Assembly (NCBI RefSeq): GCF_004135735.1
Contig: NZ_CP012670.1
Location: 6,650,501 to 6,714,500, forward strand
Direction of reading: 5' to 3'
DNA length: 64,000 nt
From: Sorangium cellulosum
Lineage (GTDB): Bacteria > Myxococcota_A > Polyangia > Polyangiales > Polyangiaceae
In this document: in pieces, positions 36,193 to 44,909 of the stretch
Position numbering within the stretch: position 1 is the stretch's first letter
How the letters are laid out: every line of letters starts with the position of its first letter
Position numbers and translations under genes: made by a program
Notes under the pieces: generated by a model
Seen by the model: the letters and a program-made list of their open reading frames with translations, nothing else
Told to the model about the DNA's origin: nothing
Database searches by the model: none

Positions 36193-37250
36193 TGCACTCC
36201 ACCGCACGTCGCCGGCTGTTCCTCCAGCGCCTCGCCGCGCTCGCCGCCCTCCCCCTCCTCGCCCCGGCCTGCTCCCGATCGCAGGCGCCGGGCGGCGACG
36301 GGAGCTCGCCCTCCCCTTCCGGCGCCCAGGGCGCCCCTCCCGGGAGCGCGCAGGCGGCCCCCGGCGGCGCGCAGGCCGTGAAGGTGAAGCTCGCCCTCAA
36401 CTGGGTCCCCGAGCCCGAGTTCGGCGGGTTCTACGCGGCGCGCGAGTCGGGCGCGTTCGCGAAGGAGAACCTCGAGGTCGAGATCCTCGGCGGCGGCGCG
36501 GGCGCGCCGGTCGTCCAGATGGTGGCCGGCGGGCAGGTCGACTTCGGCATCTCCGGCGCCGACGAGGTGCTCACCGCGCGCGCCCGCGGCGCGGACGTGC
36601 TCCCCCTCTTCACCGTGTTCCAGACCTCGCCCCAGGCCATCATGACCCACGCGAGCCGCGGCGCGAAGGGCATCGCCGACGTCCTCAAGTCGGGCACGCT
36701 CGCCATCGAGCCCGGGCTGCCGTACGCCGCGTACCTCAAGAAGAAGTACGGCTTCGACAAGGTGAAGGTCGTGCCCTACGACGGCGGCGTCGCCCGCTTC
36801 GTCGCCGACAAGGACCTCTCGCAGCAGTGCTTCATCACCGCCGAGCCGATCGCGGCGAAGCGCAAGGGGAGCGACCCCGCCACGTTCCTCGTGGCCGACG
36901 AGGGGTTCAACCCGTACGTCGCCGTCGTGATCACGCGCGCGGCGCTCTGGAAGGAGAACCCGGAGCGCGTCCGCGCGTTCGTCCGCGCCGTGCGGCAGGG
37001 CTGGCGCGCCTACCTCGACGATCCGACCCAGGCCAACGCGGTCATGGCCAAGCTCAACACCTCGATGGACGCGGAGACCTTCATCGCCGCGGCGGAGGCG
37101 CAGAAGCCGCTCATCGAGACCGCCGAGACGAAGGAGAAGGGCCTCGGCGTGATGACCCGCGCCCGCTGGGAGACGCTCGCGAAGCAGCTCGTGGACCTCG
37201 GCATCCTCGAGAAGATGCCGCCGATCGACGATCTGCTCGTCGCGCTCTGA
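36192..37250 (+). CDS. NMT1/THI5-like substrate-binding lipoprotein
   Basis: 352-residue periplasmic binding protein. The N-terminus ARRRLFLQRL followed by a hydrophobic stretch and lipobox APAC (Cys27) looks like a Tat-type lipoprotein signal. The mature domain opens with VKLALNWVPEPEFGGFYAARESGAF, the NMT1/THI5 pattern found in binding proteins for pyrimidine (HMP/ formylaminopyrimidine) and riboflavin precursors, and continues with GQVDFGISGADEVLTARARG and FITAEPIAAKRKG. Role: ligand capture for the coupled permease; a thiamine-precursor-like ligand is plausible but not shown. Confidence 0.9.
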   Translation: MHSTARRRLFLQRLAALAALPLLAPACSRSQAPGGDGSSPSPSGAQGAPPGSAQAAPGGAQAVKVKLALNWVPEPEFGGFYAARESGAFAKENLEVEILGGGAGAPVVQMVAGGQVDFGISGADEVLTARARGADVLPLFTVFQTSPQAIMTHASRGAKGIADVLKSGTLAIEPGLPYAAYLKKKYGFDKVKVVPYDGGVARFVADKDLSQQCFITAEPIAAKRKGSDPATFLVADEGFNPYVAVVITRAALWKENPERVRAFVRAVRQGWRAYLDDPTQANAVMAKLNTSMDAETFIAAAEAQKPLIETAETKEKGLGVMTRARWETLAKQLVDLGILEKMPPIDDLLVAL

Positions 37251-37266
37251 TCGGCGCCGCGCCGCG

Positions 37267-37324
37267 CGCGAGGTCGCCGGCCGCGCGAGGTCGCCGGCCG
37301 CGCGAGGTCGAAGACCTCCGCGCG
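37267..37324 (+). terminator. 17-bp repeat ending in a hairpin after the binding-protein gene
   Basis: Two full 17-bp units (37267-37283, 37284-37300) and a partial third lead into a hairpin with arms GAGGTC (37304-37309) and GACCTC (37313-37318), loop GAA, flanked by CGCG on both sides. It starts 17 bases after the stop codon, so it is a terminator candidate. Confidence 0.5.
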
Positions 37325-37404
37325 GGAATTCGTCTAGAATGCGGCCCCGGTCGTCGCGCTCCCACGGCGCGGCCGCGCCGCAACGCAAGGGGAAAGCGCC
37401 CTAC

Positions 37405-39000
37405 ATGGCTCTCACGCACCGACCTCGGGCCAGCCGGCTCCCGTTCGCCTCGCTGACCTTCGCGGCGGCGTATGCGCCCGCCGCCCTCGCCTGCGCCTTC
37501 GCCCTCGGCGCGTGCGGCAAGGAGTTCACGGCCCACCCGCCCGACGCATCGACGAGCACGGGGGGCGGAGGGATCGGCGGCGGCGAGGGCGGCGGCGGCG
37601 GGCTCGGCGGGGGCGGCGGCGACGGCGCGGGCGGCGGGACCGGCGGCGGGTGCCCGGGCGGCGGCGCGGTGTGCGGCGCGGCGTGCGTCGATCTGGAGAC
37701 GGACGCGGAGCACTGCGGGGCGTGCGACAACGCCTGCTCGACCTTCGGCGGCACGTCGATCTGCCGCGACGGCGCGTGCCAGCCGCCCGTGTGCGAGCCG
37801 GGCCGCGGCGACTGCGACCGGGATCCCGGGAGCGGCTGCGAGGAGGATCTCTCCACGAGCGCCGCGCACTGCGGCACCTGCGACAAGCCCTGCGCTGGCC
37901 AGTGCGTGCGGGGGGCGTGCGCCTCCCCCGTGCAGATCTCGGTCGGCGCGGATTACACGTGCGCGGTGCTCTCGGATCAGACCGTCTGGTGCTGGGGCAG
38001 GAACACCTGGGGCAACCTCGGCGACGGCACGCGCCAGCAGGATCGGCCGATCCCGCGGCAGGTCATGGGCCTCGCCGGCCACGCCGTGCAGGTCGCGGCG
38101 GGCCTCTCGGCCTCGCGCACGCACACCTGCGCGGTGCTGACGGACGGCGCGGTGGCGTGCTGGGGCGCGGGCAACAGCGGGCAGCTCGGCGACGGCAACA
38201 CCGCGAGCTCCCTCGTGCCCCTCCGCGTCAAGGATCTCACGACCGCGACACGGATCGCCGTCGGCGCGGCCCACACCTGCGCGGTGACGAGCGCGCACAC
38301 GCTCTGGTGCTGGGGCGAGGGCGGCGACGGCCAGCTCGGCTACGGCGGCCACGACGACCAGGCCGCGCCCCTCGTGATCCTGGACGGCGTGGAGACGGTC
38401 GCCGCCGGCCTGGCGCACACCTGCGCGGGGATGAGCGAGCGCATGGGCGAGAGCAGGATGCGCTGCTGGGGCAACAACCTCGACGGCCAGCTCGGGCTCG
38501 GCGACTTCTCGGCGAAGAGCACCCCGACGCTCCTGGCGAGGCTCAGCAGCGTCGCGCACGTGGCGGTGGGCACGCTGCACACGTGCGCCGCCCCGCTGAG
38601 CGGCGTGGCCTCCTGCTGGGGCAAGGGAGATCACTTCCGCCTCGGGACAGGCTTCGAGGCCTCCGAGGCGTTCCCCCGGGAGGTCCCGGAGGTCGTGGAC
38701 GTGGCCGGGCTCGCGCTCGGCGCGAGGCACTCCGGCGCGGTGCTGACCGGCGGCGAGGTGCTCATGTGGGGCGACAACGCGAAGGGGCAGCTCGGCAACG
38801 GGACGCTGGATCGAGCGCTCACGCCGCAGCGGATCGAGCTGCCCAGCGCCGTCGCGCTGGCCCTCGGCGAGGACCACAGCTGCGCGCTCACGCGCTCGGG
38901 CGAGATGCTCTGCTGGGGCGACAACACGAACGGTCAGCTCGGCGACGGGACCACCGAGCAGCGGCTCGTGCCGACGCCCGTCCGCTGGCCCGCCCGCTAG
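37405..39000 (+). CDS. RCC1-repeat lipoprotein with Cys-rich N-terminal modules
   Basis: 531-residue exported lipoprotein. Start at 37405 has AAGGGGAAAG upstream; the signal peptide ends in lipobox ALGAC (Cys37). Then a Gly-rich linker (~52-85) and two Cys modules (CGAACVDLETDAEHCGACDNAC and DCDRDPGSGCEEDLST with HCGTCDKPC) that recur in myxobacterial surface proteins. Residues ~180-531 hold seven RCC1 blades, each with a W/C-WG...GQLGDG core, which predicts a complete beta-propeller. Each blade carries a Cys pair (TCAV, WCWG), unusual for RCC1 and consistent with an oxidised extracellular propeller. The function is presumably protein binding. Confidence 0.92.
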   Translation: MALTHRPRASRLPFASLTFAAAYAPAALACAFALGACGKEFTAHPPDASTSTGGGGIGGGEGGGGGLGGGGGDGAGGGTGGGCPGGGAVCGAACVDLETDAEHCGACDNACSTFGGTSICRDGACQPPVCEPGRGDCDRDPGSGCEEDLSTSAAHCGTCDKPCAGQCVRGACASPVQISVGADYTCAVLSDQTVWCWGRNTWGNLGDGTRQQDRPIPRQVMGLAGHAVQVAAGLSASRTHTCAVLTDGAVACWGAGNSGQLGDGNTASSLVPLRVKDLTTATRIAVGAAHTCAVTSAHTLWCWGEGGDGQLGYGGHDDQAAPLVILDGVETVAAGLAHTCAGMSERMGESRMRCWGNNLDGQLGLGDFSAKSTPTLLARLSSVAHVAVGTLHTCAAPLSGVASCWGKGDHFRLGTGFEASEAFPREVPEVVDVAGLALGARHSGAVLTGGEVLMWGDNAKGQLGNGTLDRALTPQRIELPSAVALALGEDHSCALTRSGEMLCWGDNTNGQLGDGTTEQRLVPTPVRWPAR

Positions 39001-39127
39001 CGAGCGGCGGGCACCCGCTGCGGATACGGGCCCACCTCGGCGTTTTCGGTGCTCGGCGCACTGGAGTGCGCCTGCGCGCCGAAAACGCCGATCTGGGCCC
39101 GTCTCCTGTGCGGGTGACCGCCGCTCG
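39001..39127. repeat. Imperfect ~127-nt hairpin at the 3' end of the RCC1 gene
   Basis: Inner arms run from GGGCCC at 39028-39033 to GGGCCC at 39095-39100 with most of 36 bases paired (CGGCGTTTTCGG opposite CCGAAAACGCCG). Outer arms CGAGCGGCGG and CACCCGC at 39001-39018 pair with sequence ending near 39127. Starts directly after the RCC1 stop codon. The centre contains CTGGAGTGC, also present in the 58-nt core of the two larger elements. Confidence 0.75.
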
Positions 39128-39247
39128 GCGGCGCATGGGGCCGTGACGAGGGGAGATCTGAGCGACGCGAAAGCCCGTCTCCTGTGCGGGTGACCGCCGC
39201 TCGGCGGCGCGTGGGGCCGTGACGAGGGGAGATCTGAGCGACGCGAA
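39098..39247. repeat. 76-bp tandem duplication
   Basis: Two copies of a 76-bp unit, 39098-39173 and 39174-39247 (the second ends two bases short), differing at about one base. The first overlaps the right arm of the hairpin. The rest of the 39.0-39.65 kb gap has no gene. Confidence 0.9.
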
Positions 39248-39498
39248 GGGGAGAGCGAGAGTGGCACGCTCGGGATGCCGAGAGACGCACGTCGAGGGCG
39301 TAAGGGCGGCGCGACGGGTCGCATGAGCAGGTGAGCGGTCCCCGGGGGGCGCGCACTGGGCACGTGACGCCTGCGCTCGTCAATTACAGGCGATGACCAG
39401 GGGATCCGCGTCGACTTCTTGCGCCGCGATCTTGCTCGAAGAGGCGTCGGGCGCGCTGCGCAGGACCGATGAGAATCCATGAGTCGAGCCGATTTGAC

Positions 39499-39529
39499 TC
39501 GACATTCGACTGGCCCATCGGCATATACT
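39499..39529 (+). promoter_or_regulatory. Candidate promoter TCGACA-N19-TATACT for the SMP-30-like gene
   Basis: A good -10 (TATACT, 39524-39529) in an A/T-richer stretch (39470-39640). The -35 is weaker; a 6-bp inverted repeat GTCGAG/CTCGAC (39483-39488, 39498-39503) overlaps it and could be an operator. A second TTGACA at 39556-39561 lacks a -10 at proper spacing. 39248-39480 holds nothing recognisable. Confidence 0.4.
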
Positions 39530-39650
39530 GCAGTCATCGTGGAATTTTCTTCGACTTGACACAATCGGGCAATTTGCGGCTCGGTGATGTCACGTCGATC
39601 ATTTCAAACGAACCCCGGTCCGTCACCCACGGACACAGGAGGCGCGCGCC

Positions 39651-40784
39651 ATGTCGCATCATACGCTGTCCAAACTATCGTATTCCATCGGGAAAGGGCT
39701 TGTTTATGGAGCATTACCGCTCCTCTCGATCGCACCGGCGCTGATCCCAAGTCCGGCTCGGGCGGAGGGGGGCTGGTACGGTGAGGTGAAGACGTTCGCG
39801 CAGCTCCCCGCCGAGCCCGGGTACCCCGAGGGGATCGCGGTCCATGGAAATCGGGTCTTCGTGTCGGGCGCGGCGACGTTCGGCACCGCAGGGAAGGGCC
39901 CGTCGAAGATCTTCGTCTATGACAGGGACAGCAAGGTCCACAAGACGACGATCGTCGTGATGGGCGAGCGGCTCGACGAAGAGCACGCGCTGAGCAGCAT
40001 TGCAGTCGACGGCAAGGGGCGTGTGTACGCGCTCAGCACACAGCTCGGGCTGATCCGATTCACCAAGGTCGGCCCCTGGTACGTCCAGGAGCGCTACGGC
40101 CGTCCGCTGCCGGATCTGCCTGCGTGCGTGGACGTCTCGCCGGGGACCGCGTGCTCGCCGACGCCGTTCGACATGCCGCCTCTCCCGAACGACATCGTCT
40201 TTGACGAGGCCGGTAACGTCTACGTGTCCGACTCGTTCCAGGCGACGGTCTGGCGCTACTGCCCCGGAGGCGGCAGGCCGAAGATCTGGTTCCAGAGCGC
40301 TGCGCTCTCCGGCGAGGTGACACAACCGTTCGGCGCGAACGGACTCCGGCTCGACCCGCAGCGGGAGAACGTTTACGTGTCGGTCACCTTCTCACTCCAG
40401 GATCCGGGCCTCGGATACATCTACCGGATCCCCTTGGTCGACGATCCCGACGAGGCCGATCTGGAGCAAGTCCACAGGTACGAGGAGGGCGCGGCGCCCG
40501 ACGGGTTCGCCTTCGGCAGCTCGGGGAAGCTCTATGTCACGCTCGCGGGGGCCAACGCGATCTCGGTGCTCGACGAGGACGGGAACGAGACGACGCGCAT
40601 CCACAGCCCGCCGGGCGCTTCCATTCCCCTCGACGCCCCCGCCAACGTCGCCTTCAACGACGCGGCGAAGACGCTGCTCATCGTGAACCACGCGCTCTTC
40701 AGCGGGGAACCTGACCATTTCGCGGTGCTGAGGGTCTGGGTCGGCGACACGGCGGATCCGCTGGAGAAGCCCTGGCTGCGCTGA
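39651..40784 (+). CDS. Secreted SMP-30/gluconolactonase-like beta-propeller protein
   Basis: 377-residue exported protein. Signal peptide of ~38 residues ends near PSPARAEG; a strong AGGAGG ribosome site precedes the ATG. The mature part shows six-bladed propeller repeats of the SMP-30/NHL kind: YPEGIAVHGNRVFVSG, SSIAVDGKGRVYALS, PNDIVFDEAGNVYVSDSFQATVW, NGLRLDPQRENVYVSV, DGFAFGSSGKLYVTLAG, PANVAFNDAAKTLLIVN. Asn and Asp residues that bind calcium in SMP-30 are kept in the PND and NGL segments. A lactonase or binding role is possible; no substrate is indicated. Converges with the VWA operon. Confidence 0.85.
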   Translation: MSHHTLSKLSYSIGKGLVYGALPLLSIAPALIPSPARAEGGWYGEVKTFAQLPAEPGYPEGIAVHGNRVFVSGAATFGTAGKGPSKIFVYDRDSKVHKTTIVVMGERLDEEHALSSIAVDGKGRVYALSTQLGLIRFTKVGPWYVQERYGRPLPDLPACVDVSPGTACSPTPFDMPPLPNDIVFDEAGNVYVSDSFQATVWRYCPGGGRPKIWFQSAALSGEVTQPFGANGLRLDPQRENVYVSVTFSLQDPGLGYIYRIPLVDDPDEADLEQVHRYEEGAAPDGFAFGSSGKLYVTLAGANAISVLDEDGNETTRIHSPPGASIPLDAPANVAFNDAAKTLLIVNHALFSGEPDHFAVLRVWVGDTADPLEKPWLR

Positions 40785-40815
40785 GGGGAGGAAGGACGGG
40801 CGAGGCCGCCGCGGC

Positions 40816-43212
40816 TCAGGCGAGGCCGCCGCGGCGGCGGACGATCCAGTGCGCGCCGAGCGCCACCGCGGCGGCGAGCGTCCACGCCCACGGGGGCAGG
40901 AGCGGCGCGACGTGCCGCTCGGACGCCACCTGCGTCGCGGCCGGCAGCGGCAGCGAGGCGGCGGCCGGCGGCAACACCGACGCGCCGCCCGTCGCCCTGG
41001 CGATCGCCTCCAGCCGGGCGACGTCGGGGCGCGGATCGGCCCACTCGTCGCCGCCGCGCTCGCACGCGAAGTCGCGCCTCGTCGTCGCGCGCTTCGGATC
41101 CCCGCCGTCGCCGGCCGCGCCCCCGGCGGGGGCGATCTCCACCGTGGCCGCGTAACCGCCGGGCTCGAACCGGCCGGCCGCGAGCTCGACCGGCTCGCCG
41201 CCGTCGCCGACGCGGGCCCCGAGCGTCCGCACGACCGCGCCGCCGCCGAGGCGCGTGATCGTCACCTTCGCCTCGCCCCGCTGCCCGGCGAGGGGGCGGA
41301 GCACGAGCGCCGTCTCCTCGCCCGCGATGCAGCCGCCGCGCGGCTCGATCGTGGCCGGCTCGAAGCGGGGATCGCGCATGAGCCAGCCGAGCAGGGCGTC
41401 CCAGAACGCGCCGTGCGCGCGGCCCGCGGAGCTCGAGGCGAACGCGCTGAACAGCAGGCGGTGGCTGCCGTCGAGGGTCAGCGCGATCGTCCGGCCGCTC
41501 TGGTGCTCGCCCAGCGCGAGCACCGGCATCGGCGCGCCCGAGGCCGTCGTGCGCGTCGGGTGCGTCATCAGCACGGTCGCGCCGGGCAGCGGATCGCCGA
41601 CCACGTTGGTGCCCGGCATCTCCGGCATCCGCTCTCCGGTGAGCGCGAGCAGCGGCGCGAGCACCGGCGCGGTGCGCCCCGCCGCGGTGATGCGCGGCGC
41701 GAAGGCGCCGAGGTCCACGGCGGGGCCCCGGCCGATGTCGAGATCCACCGGCAGCACGCGGGCGAGCCGGGTGCGCGCGTAGTTGCCCTGCACGAACGCG
41801 TTCGGGCCGCCGACCATGATGAGCCCCCCGCCCTTCTCGACATACTGGGCGAGCGCCGGGAGGTGCTTGGTCAGGCCGTACGGCGCGGCGTCGAAGTCCT
41901 GCAGGACGACCGCGTCGAAGCTCGACAGGTGCACGCTGAAGAGCTCGTCCACGGGAAACGGGATCAGCGCGAGCTCGTCGGACGACGCGTTCACCTCGTC
42001 GCCCGGCGTGCGCAGGATGAAGAACGCGACGACGTCGACCGAGGCGTCGGCCTTGAGCCACATCCGGAGCGCGCGCACGTCGTACGTCGGCCGGCCCGCC
42101 ACGTGGAGCACGCGGATGCGGTCGCGCGCGACGTCGAGGGTGATGTACCGGACGTCGTTCTCCGGGAGCTCGTCGCCGTCCGGCGCCTGGATCGCGACCT
42201 CGAGGATGCGCGTGCCGGCGCGATCGAGCGTCACGCCGAGCTCGACCGTGCCGGCGCCGTCCTCGATCCGCGCCGCGCCCGTCGCGAGCGTCGTGGGCGC
42301 GCCCTGCTCGCGCAGCTCGCGCACCGCGACAGGGACCTCGGCGCACGCGAGGCCGCCGCTGCAGCCGATGTCGATCCGCAGCGAGAGCGGCTGGTGGGCG
42401 ACCGCGGCGCCGGAGGTCCGGACCGCGCGCACGCCGGCGTCGCGCACGGCCTCGGTCGCGACCGCGACCGTGTGCACCGGCACGTCGAGCCCCTCCAGGG
42501 CGGCGCGCGTCGCCGCGGCGGTGTCGTCCGGGCCGGGGCGGTCGAGGCGGCCATCCGAGACGACGACGAACGCCGCGGGGCGCTCGTCCGCGGCGCGGGC
42601 GAGCGCCTCGAGCGCGGCGCTGAGGTCGGAGCGCCGCTGCGGCCGGCCCGGCGCGGGCGGCGCGGCCGCGGGGGCGCCGGCGTCCGCGCCGGAGGCGGGC
42701 GCGGGCGCGGACGCGGCGCCGGGGGCCGACGCCGGCGTGCCCGCGGCGCCGGGGGCCGACGCCGGCGTGCCCGCGGCGCCCTCGCCCGCCATCGGACCGT
42801 CGGAGAGGAGCGGCGCGCCCTCGCCGAACAGGTAGCGGGAGAGCCGGACGTCGGCGCGCTTGCCGAGCTCGGCGAGCGCCTGCGCCGCGCTGTCGCGGCG
42901 GGTCCCCGCGAGGCCCGGCAGGTCCATGGATCGGGAGCCGTCGACCAGCACCACGACCTTCGGGCCCACGAGGCTCCCGCGCGACGCGACCACGACCGGG
43001 CGGAGGATGGCGGCGAGCAACGCGAGCACGGCGAGCGCGCCCGTGAGCGCGGTGCCGAGCGCCGCGCGGAGGCCGCCGGCCGCGCCGTCGCCGCGGCCGC
43101 GCGCGCGCGCGAGCTCGACGACGAGCAGCCCGAAGCTCACGGCGGCGACGGCGCAGGCGATGGCGACGACCAGGGACGAGAGATCGCCCGACGGCGCGAG
43201 GCTACGGGTCAC
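40816..43212 (-). CDS. Membrane VWA-domain protein with GATase-like domain
   Basis: 798-residue inner-membrane protein. Two N-terminal helices (~12-32, ~52-72), then a von Willebrand A domain starting at VVVLVDGSRSMDLPG (MIDAS DxSxS motif), with an Ala/Pro/Gly insertion containing a duplicated 10-residue repeat (~150-195). After an Ig-like region (~290-370) comes a GATase-like fold (IRVLHVAGRPTYDVRALRMWLK through KGGGLIMVGGPNAF). One C-terminal helix (PPWAWTLAAAVALGAHWI) precedes an RRRGG tail. Layout matches large BatA-related proteins in MoxR-linked operons. Last gene of a three-gene operon. Confidence 0.87.
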   Translation of the reverse strand: MTRSLAPSGDLSSLVVAIACAVAAVSFGLLVVELARARGRGDGAAGGLRAALGTALTGALAVLALLAAILRPVVVASRGSLVGPKVVVLVDGSRSMDLPGLAGTRRDSAAQALAELGKRADVRLSRYLFGEGAPLLSDGPMAGEGAAGTPASAPGAAGTPASAPGAASAPAPASGADAGAPAAAPPAPGRPQRRSDLSAALEALARAADERPAAFVVVSDGRLDRPGPDDTAAATRAALEGLDVPVHTVAVATEAVRDAGVRAVRTSGAAVAHQPLSLRIDIGCSGGLACAEVPVAVRELREQGAPTTLATGAARIEDGAGTVELGVTLDRAGTRILEVAIQAPDGDELPENDVRYITLDVARDRIRVLHVAGRPTYDVRALRMWLKADASVDVVAFFILRTPGDEVNASSDELALIPFPVDELFSVHLSSFDAVVLQDFDAAPYGLTKHLPALAQYVEKGGGLIMVGGPNAFVQGNYARTRLARVLPVDLDIGRGPAVDLGAFAPRITAAGRTAPVLAPLLALTGERMPEMPGTNVVGDPLPGATVLMTHPTRTTASGAPMPVLALGEHQSGRTIALTLDGSHRLLFSAFASSSAGRAHGAFWDALLGWLMRDPRFEPATIEPRGGCIAGEETALVLRPLAGQRGEAKVTITRLGGGAVVRTLGARVGDGGEPVELAAGRFEPGGYAATVEIAPAGGAAGDGGDPKRATTRRDFACERGGDEWADPRPDVARLEAIARATGGASVLPPAAASLPLPAATQVASERHVAPLLPPWAWTLAAAVALGAHWIVRRRGGLA

Positions 43213-43294
43213 GGCCGCCCCGGGAGCGCGTCTGCGTGAGGTGCCTCATGAGCTCGGCCTCGTCGCTCGTGATCCGCCGCCGATCGTATCGACG

Positions 43295-44122
43295 TCATGG
43301 CAACCCCGGCAGCGCGGGCGTGGCGCGGGGGCGCGCGTCGTCGACGGCGCGGCGCCGCATCAGGAACGGCGCGTGCACCTGATCGTCCTTGTAGTTCGAG
43401 CAGAGCACGTACATGGCGATGTTCACGGCGAGGCGGAACGCGCGCTCGCGCTGCGCCTCGCCCCCGGGCGTGACCTCGACGCTGGCGCCGCCGGTCTCCG
43501 AGCGGGCGAGCGCGCCCGCGAGGTCGTGGTCGGAGAAGATCACCTGCGGCATGCCGCCGCGCACGATCGCCGAGAGCTTCTCTGGCCCCGCGACGCGGCC
43601 CACGGCGCGCTTGAGGAGGTAGAACGAGCGGAAGACCACGTTCTCGGTGCCGATCGGGATCGGCGAGCCCTCCGGCAAGACGCGGGCGAGCTCGCGCCGC
43701 GCGGCGCGGCCGAACTCGCCGCGCTCCGGGGCGAAGTCGTCGACGAGCAGGACGCCGCCCAGCGCGAGGAAGCGGCGCAGGCCGAACACCTCGCGCGCGG
43801 TGAGCGGCGGGATGTCGCCCGCGCCGCCCCAGAACGCGAACGGCTCCGCCAGGAGCGCCGGATCATCGGCGCGGACCGTGGTCGGGCTGCGGCGCGCCGG
43901 GGCGCTCGTCCGGCGCTCCAGCTCGAACGACCAGCGCGCCGGCGCCGTGGCGCGCACGCCCTCCCACCGCGCGTTGCCCGTGAGCAGCGGCCGCGGGTTC
44001 CACGCCCCCTCCTCGCCGAAGGCGCGCACGGGGCGCGGGATCGCCGACAGGAGCAGCGCCGAGACGAGCACCAGCGCCGCCGCGGCGAGGCGGCGGGGGC
44101 GGAGAGCGCGCGCCGGCCTCAT
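43295..44122 (-). CDS. DUF4159 domain exported protein
   Basis: 275-residue protein with a signal peptide (LAAAALVLVSALLLSAIPRPVRA). The rest is a DUF4159 domain: NARWEGVRATAPARWSFELERRT, PFAFWGGAGDIPPLTAREVFGLRRFLALGGVLLVDDF, then PEGSPIPIGTENVVFRSFYLL and IFSDHDLAGALA. DUF4159 is an amidotransferase-like fold often encoded beside MoxR/VWA genes; the role is unknown. Eight bases after the upstream lipoprotein gene and 82 before the VWA gene, same strand. Confidence 0.9.
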   Translation of the reverse strand: MRPARALRPRRLAAAALVLVSALLLSAIPRPVRAFGEEGAWNPRPLLTGNARWEGVRATAPARWSFELERRTSAPARRSPTTVRADDPALLAEPFAFWGGAGDIPPLTAREVFGLRRFLALGGVLLVDDFAPERGEFGRAARRELARVLPEGSPIPIGTENVVFRSFYLLKRAVGRVAGPEKLSAIVRGGMPQVIFSDHDLAGALARSETGGASVEVTPGGEAQRERAFRLAVNIAMYVLCSNYKDDQVHAPFLMRRRAVDDARPRATPALPGLP

Positions 44123-44130
44123 CCGTCGAC

Positions 44131-44769
44131 TCAATCGAAGTCCTCGACCCGCCACACGCCCGCCTCTCGCCGGAGCTTCACCTCGTGCCCGCCCGGGATC
44201 TGCACCGTGGCGGAGTCGCCCGCAATCCTGACCTCGAGGCCCTCGGGCTGGGCGAGCCCCTCGACCAGCGAGCGCAGGTCGCCCTCGATGGCGCCGCGCG
44301 TGGCCGGCGTGAGGACGCGCAGGAGGCCGGCGTAGCTGCGGCGCGCGAGGACGCGCCGGAGCTGCTCGAGCGCCTGCTCGGGGGTGCGGCCGCCCGCGGG
44401 CAGCGCGTCGGCGGCCGAGATCCGGAAGGCGCGCTCGCGCTCGTCGAGCTCGAGCGTCGCGATCTCGCCGTCCGGGTACCGGACGCGCGCGTGGGTCTTG
44501 ATCACGACCCCGGGCGCGGTGACGCTGCGGGCCTGCTCGGCCAGCTCCGCGCGCGCCTCGGCCACGCGCCGCCGCACCTCCTCGCGCGACAGCGCGGTGC
44601 GGCTCCGCTCGCTCAGCATCCCGTAGATGGCGTCGGCGTCGCCGCGCGCGGCGGCCGCGGCGTAGGCCTGCACGGCCTCCTTGGGGTCGGGGAGCGACGG
44701 CGCGCAGGCGGCGGCCGCGGAGGAGAGCGGCAGCAGGAGCGCGAGCAGCGAGGCGTGGGCGCGCGGCAC
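44131..44769 (-). CDS. Hypothetical lipoprotein of the VWA/DUF4159 operon
   Basis: 212-residue exported protein with lipobox AAAAC (Cys22) after MPRAHASLLALLLPLS. Residues ~30-75 are helical (EAVQAYAAAAARGDADAIYGMLSERSR), then a region resembling the nuclear-transport-factor-2/DUF4878 type of small lipoprotein domains, and a final strand pair VQIPGGHEVKLRREAGVWRVEDFD. First gene of the operon; divergent from hsdM. Confidence 0.82.
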   Translation of the reverse strand: MPRAHASLLALLLPLSSAAAACAPSLPDPKEAVQAYAAAAARGDADAIYGMLSERSRTALSREEVRRRVAEARAELAEQARSVTAPGVVIKTHARVRYPDGEIATLELDERERAFRISAADALPAGGRTPEQALEQLRRVLARRSYAGLLRVLTPATRGAIEGDLRSLVEGLAQPEGLEVRIAGDSATVQIPGGHEVKLRREAGVWRVEDFD

Positions 44770-44909
44770 GGGCCGAGCCTAGTACATCGGCGGCGGCGCG
44801 TCCCGGCGCCGTGGCGAGCGCGGCGAGCGCCGTGGGACCCGGCTGTGCTAAGGCGGCGCGCTCCACCGCTTGACGGCCCCGGCCGCGGACCGAACGAAGC
44901 CACCGCCGC

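Noticed and set aside
39556..39590. TTGACA with TGATGT as a promoter
   Set aside because: Spacing of about 23 bases is too long, and no better -10 lies at 16-18 bases.
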